Shown piece by piece: positions 26,420 through 34,733 of a stretch of DNA of 64,000 nt. Position 1 is the first letter of the stretch, and every line of letters begins with the position of its first letter. The notes beneath the pieces were generated by a model. The model had not been told where the DNA came from. It did not search any database and saw nothing but the letters and a program-made list of their open reading frames with translations. Origin of the DNA: Ruminococcus sp. (GTDB lineage Bacteria; Bacillota; Clostridia; Oscillospirales; Acutalibacteraceae); contig JAFQRC010000001.1 in the NCBI GenBank assembly GCA_017410265.1, positions 62,001-126,000 on the forward strand, written 5' to 3'. Both the position numbers and the translations under genes were made by a program.

Positions 26420-27015
26420 TAAAGTTGATTTCTAGCAAGGCCGCCAGCATCTTGTGTAGGGATGATGATAAAGAAACTTTAGAACTATATGAATATGCCA
26501 TATACATAACACTGTCTGGATTATTCCATATTTTGACAGTCTTGTTATTAGGAATATGCTTCAATATGTTGATTGAAAGTGTAGTGTTTTATGGTTCATT
26601 CATTTTGATACGTAAGTTTGCTGGCGGTTACCATGCTAAAACACCTACTAGATGTTATCTATTTTCTGTTTTGGTAAGCATTGCAGTGTTATGTTCGATT
26701 AGAGCTGTGTATGCTTTTTACAGCATACATTTATTGGTCTGCTTGCTATTTGTTGAACTGATTTGTGCGTTGTTTGTTTTCTTAATAGCCCCACTTCAGT
26801 CAGATAACAAACCATTAGATGAAAAAGAAATAAATTTATATAAAAAAGTGGTACGAGTAATTGTTAGTGTGGTATTTGCTTTTTCTAGTGTACTAGCTTA
26901 CTTGGGTATAGAGATCGTATGTATACCGATAATTTTTGGTGTATATATGTGTGGGTTAGTTCTTTTGATGAGAAAAGTCCAAATATATTTATATAAAAAT
27001 CGCTTTCTTCATTAA
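26416..27015 (+). CDS. agrB: AgrB-like autoinducer-processing membrane peptidase
   Basis: 199 residues with five or so membrane segments. The family catalytic pair is visible: His in FAGGYHAKTPTRC and the Cys seven residues on in RCYLFSV. AgrB cuts the AgrD precursor and forms the thiolactone ring in the membrane. The start overlaps the agrD stop, so the two are translationally coupled. Apart from a weak 6-bp hairpin (about 27053-27073), no terminator follows. Read-through into the dockerin protein gene at 27304 is conceivable. Confidence 0.93.
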   Translation: MIKLISSKAASILCRDDDKETLELYEYAIYITLSGLFHILTVLLLGICFNMLIESVVFYGSFILIRKFAGGYHAKTPTRCYLFSVLVSIAVLCSIRAVYAFYSIHLLVCLLFVELICALFVFLIAPLQSDNKPLDEKEINLYKKVVRVIVSVVFAFSSVLAYLGIEIVCIPIIFGVYMCGLVLLMRKVQIYLYKNRFLH

Positions 27016-27240
27016 TATACTTGTTATAAGAATGAAAATAATTATGGCTGTGATTGCATACATATAGCAATCAACCATTTTGCGTTATGAAATTTTATGT
27101 TGGATAAGACGTAACGGAGTAGTTGTTGATACCAATTTTGTTGTTTTTTACGCAATATTTGTAAAAAAAGCATCATTGTAAATAAATTATGATAGTCTGT
27201 TAAAGAAAAATGTAATAGTTAATTTTATTATATGACTTAT

Positions 27241-27254
27241 TGACTCCAACGTCG
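27241..27254 (+). repeat. 14-bp repeat TGACTCCAACGTCG, first copy
   Basis: This copy sits 50 bases before the dockerin gene, overlapping a TTGACT -35-like hexamer (27240-27245). The inverse copy is at 28205-28218 before the subtilase gene. A shared regulator site is likely (inference). Confidence 0.5.
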
Positions 27255-27303
27255 TTATCAACGTATTGAAATGTTTTATTAAAGTATGGAAGGAGGTGCT
27301 TTA

Positions 27304-28173
27304 ATGAACAGCTTTTTTAAAAAGTTACTGGTGTTTGTTGTTGTTTCTGGATTAATGGTTTGTTCTGTAACAGGGGCATTAGCATTTACAAATGTATCTA
27401 CTGATGAGCTTTCTGAATTTGAATTAGGAGCGGTTCTTGTTAGCTTGGAATATAATTCACCTTCTGTTGAATCTTTGCTTCCAGGGTTTAAAATAACAGA
27501 ATCGAAGTTAATAACTCCTGGTTCTTCAACTCAAAAAGTTTATCATATTGTATTCTCTGAAAAAACTGAGGATATAGTTTGGGAAGCTATAGAGATTTTA
27601 AATTCAAGCTCTTATGTAAAAGCTGCAGAACCAAACTACTATATGCAAATTGATCCCGTCGAGGAACCTACAACAGTTGAGCCTACTGAAAGCCCCGAAA
27701 CTCCTGAACTATACGAGTTTGAGCTAGGAGCAGTTCTTGTTAGCTTGGAATATAATTCACCTTCTGTTGAATCTTTGCTTCCAGGGTTTAAAATAACAGA
27801 ATCAAAGCTAATTACTCCTGGTTCTTCAACTCAAAAAGTTTATCATATTGTGTTCTTTGAAAAAACAGAGGATATAGTTTGGGAAGCCATAGAGATCTTA
27901 AGTGCGAGTCCTTATGTAAAATCGGCTGAACCTAATTACTATATGCAGATTGATCCTGCTGACCCAACTGAAACTATGATTCCTTGCGATGCTGATGGTG
28001 ATGGTGTAGTCAGCATTGTGGATGCAACAGTAATTCAGCGTCATATAGCACAATTATCTACAATTGCTGATGAGAGACTGGAATTTGCAGATGCAGATAA
28101 AGATGGTGAAGTATCAATTGTTGATGCTACACATATCCAGAGAAAATTGGCTGGATTGACTGATGATGAGTAG
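27304..28173 (+). CDS. Secreted protein: two subtilisin-propeptide-like domains plus dockerin
   Basis: 289 residues from the ATG at 27304, 7 bases after AAGGAGG. After a signal peptide (LLVFVVVSGLMVCSVTGALA) come two nearly identical 81-residue domains, about residues 38-118 and 138-218. Each ends with the subtilase-propeptide pattern of a helix plus YVKAAEPNYYM, and they are joined by a Pro/Thr/Glu linker. The C-terminal 65 residues are a type I dockerin with two calcium repeats (DADGDGVVSIVDATVIQRH and DADKDGEVSIVDATHIQRK). There is no protease catalytic domain. A free propeptide pair would suit a protease inhibitor or chaperone held on a cohesin scaffold; the subtilase gene follows directly (inference). 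Confidence 0.82.
   Translation: MNSFFKKLLVFVVVSGLMVCSVTGALAFTNVSTDELSEFELGAVLVSLEYNSPSVESLLPGFKITESKLITPGSSTQKVYHIVFSEKTEDIVWEAIEILNSSSYVKAAEPNYYMQIDPVEEPTTVEPTESPETPELYEFELGAVLVSLEYNSPSVESLLPGFKITESKLITPGSSTQKVYHIVFFEKTEDIVWEAIEILSASPYVKSAEPNYYMQIDPADPTETMIPCDADGDGVVSIVDATVIQRHIAQLSTIADERLEFADADKDGEVSIVDATHIQRKLAGLTDDE
27415..27657 (+). repeat. Internal tandem duplication, copy 1
   Basis: 81 codons that recur with exact 300-base period at 27715-27957. Long stretches are identical at the DNA level, so the duplication is recent. Confidence 0.9.
27715..27957 (+). repeat. Internal tandem duplication, copy 2
   Basis: Second copy of the propeptide-like module. It differs from copy 1 by scattered base changes and a few residues, such as Phe for Ser in the VFFEKTED segment. 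Confidence 0.9.
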
Positions 28174-28204
28174 TTTATAACTATTTACGTTTATATGTTT
28201 TTTG

Positions 28205-28218
28205 CGACGTTGGAGTCA
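28205..28218 (-). repeat. 14-bp repeat TGACTCCAACGTCG, inverse copy
   Basis: Exact inverse complement of 27241-27254. It overlaps TTGGAG (28210-28215), which with TATATA 18 bases on could be the subtilase promoter. ACGTT recurs here 11 bases apart (28207 and 28218), and AACGT recurs 12 bases apart at the first copy. Confidence 0.5.
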
Positions 28219-28310
28219 CGTTTAATTATAAGCTATATATGCAATGTAATATAGTAAAAGATTAATTTGTAACATATATAAATATCAATCTAATAGAAAG
28301 GATGTTAAAG

Positions 28311-30515
28311 ATGAAGGTTAAGAGAATTATTAGTGTTTTGCTATCTGTTCTGATGATTTTAGGGGCTTTTTCAGTCCAGACTTTTTCTGCTGAAGACAAT
28401 GTTATTAATACAGATGTAAATGCGGATGTAAACACAGAATGCAGTTTTTCGTATGAACAAGTAATTATTAAGCTTGCTAATAATGAATATACTTATGAGT
28501 TGGACGAGTTAACAGCTGACTCTTTTGGTGTGAATTGTTCTGAAATTCGTAATCTAAATCCGTCCGAGGATACTATAACACAGAGTAGTGGGGAGTATAG
28601 CGTAGAGGATGTTTCAGATACAAATAATAATGTTTATGTTTTGACATTAGAGGAGTCTGGTGAAGATTCAGTTGAGGAAGCATTGGAAATCTTGAATGCT
28701 AATCCTGCTATTGAGATTGCAGAGCCTGATTACCTATATGAATGTGATGCAACTCCTAATGATCCAAGTTATTCTACACAGTACGCTCTGCAAAAGATTA
28801 GTGCTACTGAAGCTTGGAATATTACTAGGGGTAGCAGTAATGTAGTTGTTGGTGTGATAGATACTGGCATCCAAGGAACACATCCAGATCTTATTGATAA
28901 TTTGTGGGTTAACCCTAATGCAAATCAAAATGGATATATTAATGATATTCATGGTTATGATTTTGTTAACCGAACAGGTGGCACACCAACTGATAATCAT
29001 GGACATGGAACTCATGTTTCTGGAATTATAGGTGCTTCGGGAAATAATGGATTAGGTATCAGTGGTATTAATTGGGATGTTAGTCTTGCATGGTTAGGTG
29101 TAGGAACAAGTAGTGGAACGATATCTATTTCAGCAGTTATTGAGGCTTTGAATTATGCAAATCTAAATGATATTTTAATTACAAATAATAGTTATGGCGG
29201 CGGCGGATACTCCGAAATATTTAAGGAAGCTATAAGTAATTATAGAGGATTATTTGTAGCATCTGCTGGTAACAAGGGTAGAAATGTAGATAATATTCCT
29301 CATTATCCGTCATCCTATGATTTACCTAATATTATTTCGGTTGCTTCTACTGACTCCGAAGATCAACTATCAAGTTTTTCAAATTATGGTGTAACTTCAG
29401 TTGATATTGCTGCACCAGGCTCAGGCATATATAGTACAGTTCCTACTTCTACATACGCAAATAAAAGTGGTACATCTATGGCTACACCTTATGTAGCAGG
29501 TGTTGCAGCATTATTGTTGAGTGAATATCCTGGCCTTTCAACATCGCAGATAAAGGCGGCAATACTTAGCGGCACAGATGAGCTTACTCAGTTGGAAAAT
29601 AAAGTTGCAACTGGAGGACGACTAAATGCATATAAAGCCCTCCAAGCAGCTCAAACAACTATTGATGTTTATTTCCAAAATTCATCTAATTGGTCTTTAG
29701 TAAAAGCTTACTGTTGGCCTGATAATGGAAGTGCTCCAGTAGTTTGGCCTGGCACTACTATGACATGTGTATATGGTAATATATATAAGGCTACGATACC
29801 TTCAAATTGTAAAAATATTATATTTAGTAATAACGGTGGTTCACAGTCTGATAACCTATCAATTCCGGGTAATAATCAGCTTTATATCCCAACATCTGAG
29901 ACATGGATTTCATATAATCCAGATGATATGATAACCGTATATTTTCAAAACGATAATAATTGGTTAACTCCTAAAGCGTATTTTTGGGAAAGCTATGGTT
30001 ATTTCTATCCAACATCGTGGCCTGGCGAGTCTATGACACATGTTAGAGCAAATATCTATAAAATTAGCGTTCCAGCAAGATGTGATAAAATAATTTTTAG
30101 TAATAATGGTAATAGCCAAACTGATGACATTACTTTAGCAGGTGATGGAAAGCTATATAATCCTGTTACAAGAGCGTGGAGTAATTATAATCCGCTTGAT
30201 GACACAACTGTTACATTATATTTTACTAATGTAAATAATTGGTCTAATGTAAAAGCTTACTTATGGAATAATGCAAATACATCGAATAATATTTGGCCTG
30301 GTGAATCAATGAAATATGTAAGACACAACGAATATAATCAAGCTATTTATTCTATTACATTTGATTCGAGCGCATATGATCGTGTTATTTTTAATGGTTC
30401 AGGCGGGCAAACTGTAAATATTACTGTTGGTTCAGACGGCACAGGCTACTACTTAACAGGTTCAAAAACAGGTACGGCTTGGAACGTTGCATCGTATGGC
30501 TATTCTGTATCATAG
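28311..30515 (+). CDS. Secreted subtilisin-like protease with three starch-binding-like repeats
   Basis: 734 residues from the ATG at 28311, after GAAAGGATG. A signal peptide (VLLSVLMILGAFSVQTFSA) and an I9-like propeptide ending IEIAEPDYLYECDA precede an S8 catalytic domain with the full triad: Asp184 (VIDTGIQGTHPDL), His232 (DNHGHGTHVSG) and Ser389 (SGTSMATPYVAG). Three C-terminal repeats of about 90 residues (from about 452, 543 and 636) have the pattern YFQN..W...AY.W....WPG..M and IIFSNNG, which fits CBM26-like starch-binding modules. Binding to starch is inferred. It is not a dockerin protein itself. Its place after agr and the propeptide-dockerin gene suggests joint action. Confidence 0.88.
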   Translation: MKVKRIISVLLSVLMILGAFSVQTFSAEDNVINTDVNADVNTECSFSYEQVIIKLANNEYTYELDELTADSFGVNCSEIRNLNPSEDTITQSSGEYSVEDVSDTNNNVYVLTLEESGEDSVEEALEILNANPAIEIAEPDYLYECDATPNDPSYSTQYALQKISATEAWNITRGSSNVVVGVIDTGIQGTHPDLIDNLWVNPNANQNGYINDIHGYDFVNRTGGTPTDNHGHGTHVSGIIGASGNNGLGISGINWDVSLAWLGVGTSSGTISISAVIEALNYANLNDILITNNSYGGGGYSEIFKEAISNYRGLFVASAGNKGRNVDNIPHYPSSYDLPNIISVASTDSEDQLSSFSNYGVTSVDIAAPGSGIYSTVPTSTYANKSGTSMATPYVAGVAALLLSEYPGLSTSQIKAAILSGTDELTQLENKVATGGRLNAYKALQAAQTTIDVYFQNSSNWSLVKAYCWPDNGSAPVVWPGTTMTCVYGNIYKATIPSNCKNIIFSNNGGSQSDNLSIPGNNQLYIPTSETWISYNPDDMITVYFQNDNNWLTPKAYFWESYGYFYPTSWPGESMTHVRANIYKISVPARCDKIIFSNNGNSQTDDITLAGDGKLYNPVTRAWSNYNPLDDTTVTLYFTNVNNWSNVKAYLWNNANTSNNIWPGESMKYVRHNEYNQAIYSITFDSSAYDRVIFNGSGGQTVNITVGSDGTGYYLTGSKTGTAWNVASYGYSVS

Positions 30516-30596
30516 CATAATCTTATATGCATTAGTCAATTTTTGAAAATTAAAGTTTTAATAACTTTTCAATGACTTTGTAAAAATAATAAGTTG

Positions 30597-30640
30597 GTGC
30601 CGCAAATAATTAAAATTAGTTTATTTGTGGCACTATTTTA
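30597..30640 (+). terminator. Terminator after subtilase
   Basis: GTGCCGCAAATAA and TTATTTGTGGCAC (13 bp, one G-U pair) with an 11-base loop, then TATTTT. Confidence 0.75.
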
Positions 30641-31048
30641 AAAATTATACAAGCGATTAGCAAACACATTGAATCTTATATATTTGTAAAAATTTATTAG
30701 CGTGTCTTTGTTGTTTTTTGGATGTGTCCAGAACAAAAGGAAATAATACTATTAGAGTGTTGTTGGATAGCTGCTAATATAGATTTATCATTTTTCTAGT
30801 ATTAGATTATTGGACATAAAGCTCATATGTGTACTAATAAATTAAGGTTTATTATTGTGTGGATTAGTTTCTTTTATAAGAAAAATACAGATCTTAATAA
30901 ATCAAGCGTAATTTTTAATAGTATTTGTGTTTAATAAATGCAATCATTTGTATATAGAATTATAGGAATAGGGTGATTCCGATGGTTATTTAGTATATTT
31001 TTTAGTAGTGTTAACTTTTAACAAATTTATTTTTTTCAGGAGGATATA
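30641..31048. other. Intergenic, 408 bp
   Basis: Very AT-rich sequence with no ORF of note on either strand. The only recognisable item is the ribosome site CAGGAGG at about 31035-31042 for the next gene. A promoter for the following operon should lie here, but I see no clear -35/-10 pair. Confidence 0.5.
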
Positions 31049-31510
31049 ATGAAAGTAATAAAAAGAACAATAGCTTTATGTTTGATATTAATTTCTGTGA
31101 TGTCAGTTTTTTGTGTGTCTGCAAATGCAGCTGGAAATATCCAAGATACAGTAATTAATATTAGTGCGGTCAATAATGATGGTGGTACTCCTCGAATGTC
31201 TATTTGGAGAGCAAAAAGAGATGCTACATCTGTTTGGTGTGAAAATAAAAGTACTTCTGGAGGCTCGTTAAGTGCATGGGTTCATCGTACTAATGACACT
31301 AGAACAACATCAGTCTATACAGTCGATAGTTATTATGGAACATGGAGTTATAATGGTGCAACTAGAAACATGAAAACGCTACCAAAAGGAACATACTATT
31401 ATTTACCAAACTATGTATATGAACATAACTACTCTTATGCAACTTTAGGGTACATAATGAATAAAGAATCTGTAGCTTATTCAATAGCTTGGAGTCCAGA
31501 TAGTGTTTAA
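31049..31510 (+). CDS. Small secreted protein of unknown function
   Basis: 153 residues. A clear signal peptide (MKVIKRTIALCLILISVMSV up to SANAA) is followed by a mature part of about 125 residues rich in Ser, Thr, Tyr, Trp and Arg, with a β-strand-like pattern (PRMSIWRAKRDATSVWCENK, then SAWVHRTNDTR). It has a single mature Cys and no membrane segment. I do not recognise it with certainty; small secreted proteins linked to ABC-2 transporters include bacteriocin-like and DUF2712-like families. CAGGAGG precedes the ATG. A hairpin follows at 31535, separating it in amount from the transporter genes. Confidence 0.6.
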   Translation: MKVIKRTIALCLILISVMSVFCVSANAAGNIQDTVINISAVNNDGGTPRMSIWRAKRDATSVWCENKSTSGGSLSAWVHRTNDTRTTSVYTVDSYYGTWSYNGATRNMKTLPKGTYYYLPNYVYEHNYSYATLGYIMNKESVAYSIAWSPDSV

Positions 31511-31534
31511 ATTTTATTAATTATTTGGTTAATT

Positions 31535-31578
31535 GGGGTTCCTGAAACTTTTAATGTAGGGGAACCCCTATTTTTATT
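31535..31578 (+). terminator. Attenuator-like terminator after secreted protein gene
   Basis: GGGGTTCC (31535-31542) and GGAACCCC (31561-31568), then TATTTTTATTT. It lies between the secreted protein gene and the transporter genes, so part of the transcripts would stop here. Confidence 0.75.
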
Positions 31579-31590
31579 TGAGGTAATAAA

Positions 31591-32265
31591 ATGCAAAAAA
31601 AGATGCTTACTGTAATTATTTCTATTGTTTGTGTATTTGCACTAGCGATTGTGATTGTTGGGTATATGTTTAAGGAAGGAATTATTAATGATAATAATTT
31701 GTTTGCAAAAAAGGATGTCAGCACTACAAGCACTAAATCAGAAACAGAAGATATTAACACGTTACCAAGTAATGCTTTTTTAATGGAAGGGGCAGAATGT
31801 TATTTGGATTGTGGAATGAACATAAATGAAAAATGTCCTATATATTTCAAGTTTAATAGCTTAAGCGTTTCTAAGGAAATGGGAGATTTTGATTTATGTG
31901 ATGATTGGAGTGAGATAAAGGACAAAAATGGTACTATAATTAACGAATATTCCTATGTGACTTGTAATATAACAATTTTGAACAAAGGTGAGGTGGATTT
32001 TGAAACCACACTAAATAATTTATGGTTGTTTTTCGGAACAAATGGAGGATATACAGAAGCAAGAACTTATAATTCTAAAAAAGAAGATACCTTCGCAAAG
32101 GATTATTATTATTGTACGCTAAAGCCTGATACAGAGTATAATTTCAATATTGCATATGTCGTTGAGGATGATGTAATTGCTGAGTTTAAATCGGATATGC
32201 TTGTTTTTATATCTTTTATAGAACCCACGTGGGATACATCATATCCTGTAATAGAAAAACAGTAG
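31591..32265 (+). CDS. Membrane-anchored extracytoplasmic protein
   Basis: 224 residues. An N-terminal membrane helix (MLTVIISIVCVFALAIVIVG) is followed by a Ser/Thr/Lys linker and a β-rich outer domain with pairs of Cys (CYLDCGMNINEKC). The pattern TCNITILNKGEVDFETTL resembles the immunoglobulin-like domain of DUF4352-type proteins, often seen beside ABC-2 transporters. The protein at 35392 has the same plan. GAGG precedes the ATG. The role may be substrate or signal capture for the transporter; that is inference. Confidence 0.6.
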   Translation: MQKKMLTVIISIVCVFALAIVIVGYMFKEGIINDNNLFAKKDVSTTSTKSETEDINTLPSNAFLMEGAECYLDCGMNINEKCPIYFKFNSLSVSKEMGDFDLCDDWSEIKDKNGTIINEYSYVTCNITILNKGEVDFETTLNNLWLFFGTNGGYTEARTYNSKKEDTFAKDYYYCTLKPDTEYNFNIAYVVEDDVIAEFKSDMLVFISFIEPTWDTSYPVIEKQ

Positions 32266-32294
32266 ATTGATTATTTTTATTGGTGAGGGTAAAA

Positions 32295-33119
32295 ATGCTT
32301 AAAATATTAAAATGTGAAATAAAAAGAAGCTTTTGCAATTATATGTTTTTAGTTTCACTATTTATTTCAGGGGTACTTGTAATATGGTATTCCATGGAAC
32401 GTATTCCACTTTGTGTGGAATGTAATGCTTCATTTTATAATGAAAATATATATGATAATTTTCTTGAGGTATCATATACTAATTGGATAGGTAGTCAAAA
32501 TATGTATATACAGCAAAATATATTATATTTAATAATTCCTCTTTTAGCGGTGCTTCCTTTTGGAAATTCACTGTATATAGACATAAATCAAGGTTATATA
32601 AAAAATATTTGTACACGAACCTCCAAAAGCCATTATTTGCTTTCGAAATATATTGCAGTTTTCTTAAGTGGAGGATGTGCAGTGATACTTCCAATGATAT
32701 TAAGTTTTGTAATTTCTTCAGCTTTTCTGCCAACAATGTTGCCGGAGTCTTCATATATTTTTACAAATATTTATCCTGTGTATAAGTGGGCTGATCTGTT
32801 GTTTGTTCATCCGTTTTTATATACTTTTCTGTATATAGGAATTACATTTGTTTTTTCTGGATTGACTGCATGTATGTCTTTGTTTATTACATATTTTGTA
32901 GATAAGAATTTTATAGTTTTGGCTTTTCCATTTTTTATATATATTTTTTCTTCATTGTTTTTTGAACTTTTGGATTTAGAGGGGTTTAGTATTAGAAATA
33001 TACTAACTACAACAGGTGAGCAGGGAACAACCCTATCTGTAATCATATTGGTAACTTCACTTTTTGTTCTTTCATTTTATCCTTACTATATTTGGGGAGT
33101 GAAAAGGGATGTTATCTGA
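32295..33119 (+). CDS. ABC-2 type transporter permease
   Basis: 274 residues from the ATG at 32295, after GAGGG; an in-frame TTG at 32280 lacks a site. There are six membrane segments, among them MFLVSLFISGVLVIW, YIAVFLSGGCAVILPMILSF and a C-terminal LSVIILVTSLFVLSFYPYYI. It has a large outer loop after the first helix. This is the plan of ABC-2 permeases such as those of bacteriocin immunity or lantibiotic export. It overlaps the next permease gene by 11 bases. Confidence 0.72.
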   Translation: MLKILKCEIKRSFCNYMFLVSLFISGVLVIWYSMERIPLCVECNASFYNENIYDNFLEVSYTNWIGSQNMYIQQNILYLIIPLLAVLPFGNSLYIDINQGYIKNICTRTSKSHYLLSKYIAVFLSGGCAVILPMILSFVISSAFLPTMLPESSYIFTNIYPVYKWADLLFVHPFLYTFLYIGITFVFSGLTACMSLFITYFVDKNFIVLAFPFFIYIFSSLFFELLDLEGFSIRNILTTTGEQGTTLSVIILVTSLFVLSFYPYYIWGVKRDVI

Positions 33120-33873
33120 TAGATTTTTTAGAATGAAGAAATATATTTTATCTATGATAGTTTTTTGTGGAATTGTAGCTTTTTTTCTATTGCTGTATTT
33201 TGGGTTTACAAAAAGAACTATGATAATGGTTACAAATAAAATATCAATTGCTGATTTTGTAGATCTACTTGGTAGTGGAAGCTTTATGAATATACTGTTG
33301 ATTCCAATATGTGTTTTCTTTACTACAACAATTTCAGAATATAACAGTTCAAGCTTTAATTATTATATTCGTAATAAGTCTAGAACAGATATATTTTTAA
33401 AAAGATTTGCCAAAATACTTATTGCATCTGTAGCCATAGTTGTATTTATACTTTTGATCTCAGTTGCTACTGCAGGTCTTTTTACGGCTGAGTTTATTAA
33501 CTGGAATAATTATGATAGTTATTTTTATTTGAGTAGAAAAATGCTTTTAAATATTGATTTTATAAATCTTATGTTGTGCTCTTTTGCAAAACTCTTTTTT
33601 CCTATAACCTTCTTTTCGTGTCTTGGCAGTACAATTTCTATTGTCTGTAAGAAAACAATTTCGTTTCTTATAATTATATTGATATCAACGTCAAATGTTT
33701 TTGGATATATAAAATTATTTATTGATAATAAGTTTATTAATTATAATTTTAGTACTGGTTACTATTTAAGTTTTTCGTCAATTGTATTAATTTTTATCAT
33801 ATTCCCATTAATGACATTAATAACATTGATAGTTACCGTTAAACTAGCCAAAAGAAAGGACTTACTTAACTAA
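33109..33873 (+). CDS. ABC-2 type transporter permease-like protein
   Basis: 254 residues with six hydrophobic segments, e.g. YILSMIVFCGIVAFFLLLYF, ILIASVAIVVFILLISVATA and IVLIFIIFPLMTLITLIVTV. The basic KLAKRKDLLN end resembles the last helix of ABC-2 permeases. It is the second of three consecutive permease genes. It overlaps the first by 11 bases and shares one base with the third (TAATG). Three different permeases with one ATPase imply a heteromeric channel or two alternative complexes. Confidence 0.7.
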   Translation: MLSDRFFRMKKYILSMIVFCGIVAFFLLLYFGFTKRTMIMVTNKISIADFVDLLGSGSFMNILLIPICVFFTTTISEYNSSSFNYYIRNKSRTDIFLKRFAKILIASVAIVVFILLISVATAGLFTAEFINWNNYDSYFYLSRKMLLNIDFINLMLCSFAKLFFPITFFSCLGSTISIVCKKTISFLIIILISTSNVFGYIKLFIDNKFINYNFSTGYYLSFSSIVLIFIIFPLMTLITLIVTVKLAKRKDLLN

Positions 33874-34706
33874 TGATACATAGTTTTTTATCGCTTTTAA
33901 AGCATGATATCTTTGAAGGTGTTATATGTAAGTGGAAGTATTATTTTCTTACGGTATTATTCTTCGCATTTGTAGATTTTGTGTTTGTTACTAATGTTAT
34001 TTCTTCATTTATTGTATTTAACATAAATATACAATGTAGTATAACTGATATAGTAATAAATACATTCCTTGGAAATGAGCCGTTTGATCCAGCAGTAAAC
34101 AAAGGAGTAAGTCTGTCTGTAACTTGGTTTATTTTTCATGCGCTGCTATTTTTTTTCATAAGTTTATATATTACAGACGATTTAAAGAAAAATGCCATTT
34201 CATTATTATTACGAGTTAAATCAAAACAACTGTGGTGGACAAGTAAATTTATATGGTGCATTATAACGGTAGTTGTATATTATTTTTTGTTTTTAGCCAT
34301 AGCGGTCATTTTTGCATCTTGTTTCGGAATAGCGTCCTTTGATGTAAGTAGCTTAATTGCAGATGAATTTTTTGGGATTCAAATATTAGATATTAGTGTA
34401 TGGAAGATGTTTTTTTCGTCTTTACTATTACCGATGATGATATCTGTTGCAATTGCTGTTTTTGAATGCGCACTTTGCTTAATCATAAAACCGATTTATA
34501 GCTTTATTATTTTGATTTGTTATCTTGTTGCTTCAACTTTTTATTGTAGTGAGTATCTATTATTTAACTTTTCGATGGTAATAAGAAACAAATTTGAAGG
34601 AGTGAATGGAGTTTTGAATCAGTATGCAGTCTTGATAACCATTCTTATAATTGCAGTTAGCTACTTAGTCGGACTGTCATTTATAAAAAGAAAGGATATA
34701 CTATAA
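33873..34706 (+). CDS. ABC-2 type transporter permease-like protein
   Basis: 277 residues with six hydrophobic segments, e.g. YYFLTVLFFAFVDFVFVTNV, VTWFIFHALLFFFISLYI and the final AVLITILIIAVSYLVGLSFI. The ending FIKRKDIL resembles that of the preceding permease (LAKRKDLLN), so the two probably arose from one ancestor. The first base of its ATG is the last base of the previous stop codon. The ATPase gene follows after 27 bases. Confidence 0.7.
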   Translation: MIHSFLSLLKHDIFEGVICKWKYYFLTVLFFAFVDFVFVTNVISSFIVFNINIQCSITDIVINTFLGNEPFDPAVNKGVSLSVTWFIFHALLFFFISLYITDDLKKNAISLLLRVKSKQLWWTSKFIWCIITVVVYYFLFLAIAVIFASCFGIASFDVSSLIADEFFGIQILDISVWKMFFSSLLLPMMISVAIAVFECALCLIIKPIYSFIILICYLVASTFYCSEYLLFNFSMVIRNKFEGVNGVLNQYAVLITILIIAVSYLVGLSFIKRKDIL

Positions 34707-34733
34707 TTTAACAAAATTAAGGATGTGAGAAGT

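Noticed and set aside
27304..28173. A truncated or decayed subtilase
   Set aside because: Signal peptide, two intact modules, linker and complete dockerin form a coherent protein, with no remnant of Asp/His/Ser motifs.
31049..31510. A lactococcin 972-type bacteriocin
   Set aside because: The length and spacing of Trp and Gly residues do not fit well enough; left as a secreted protein of unknown function.
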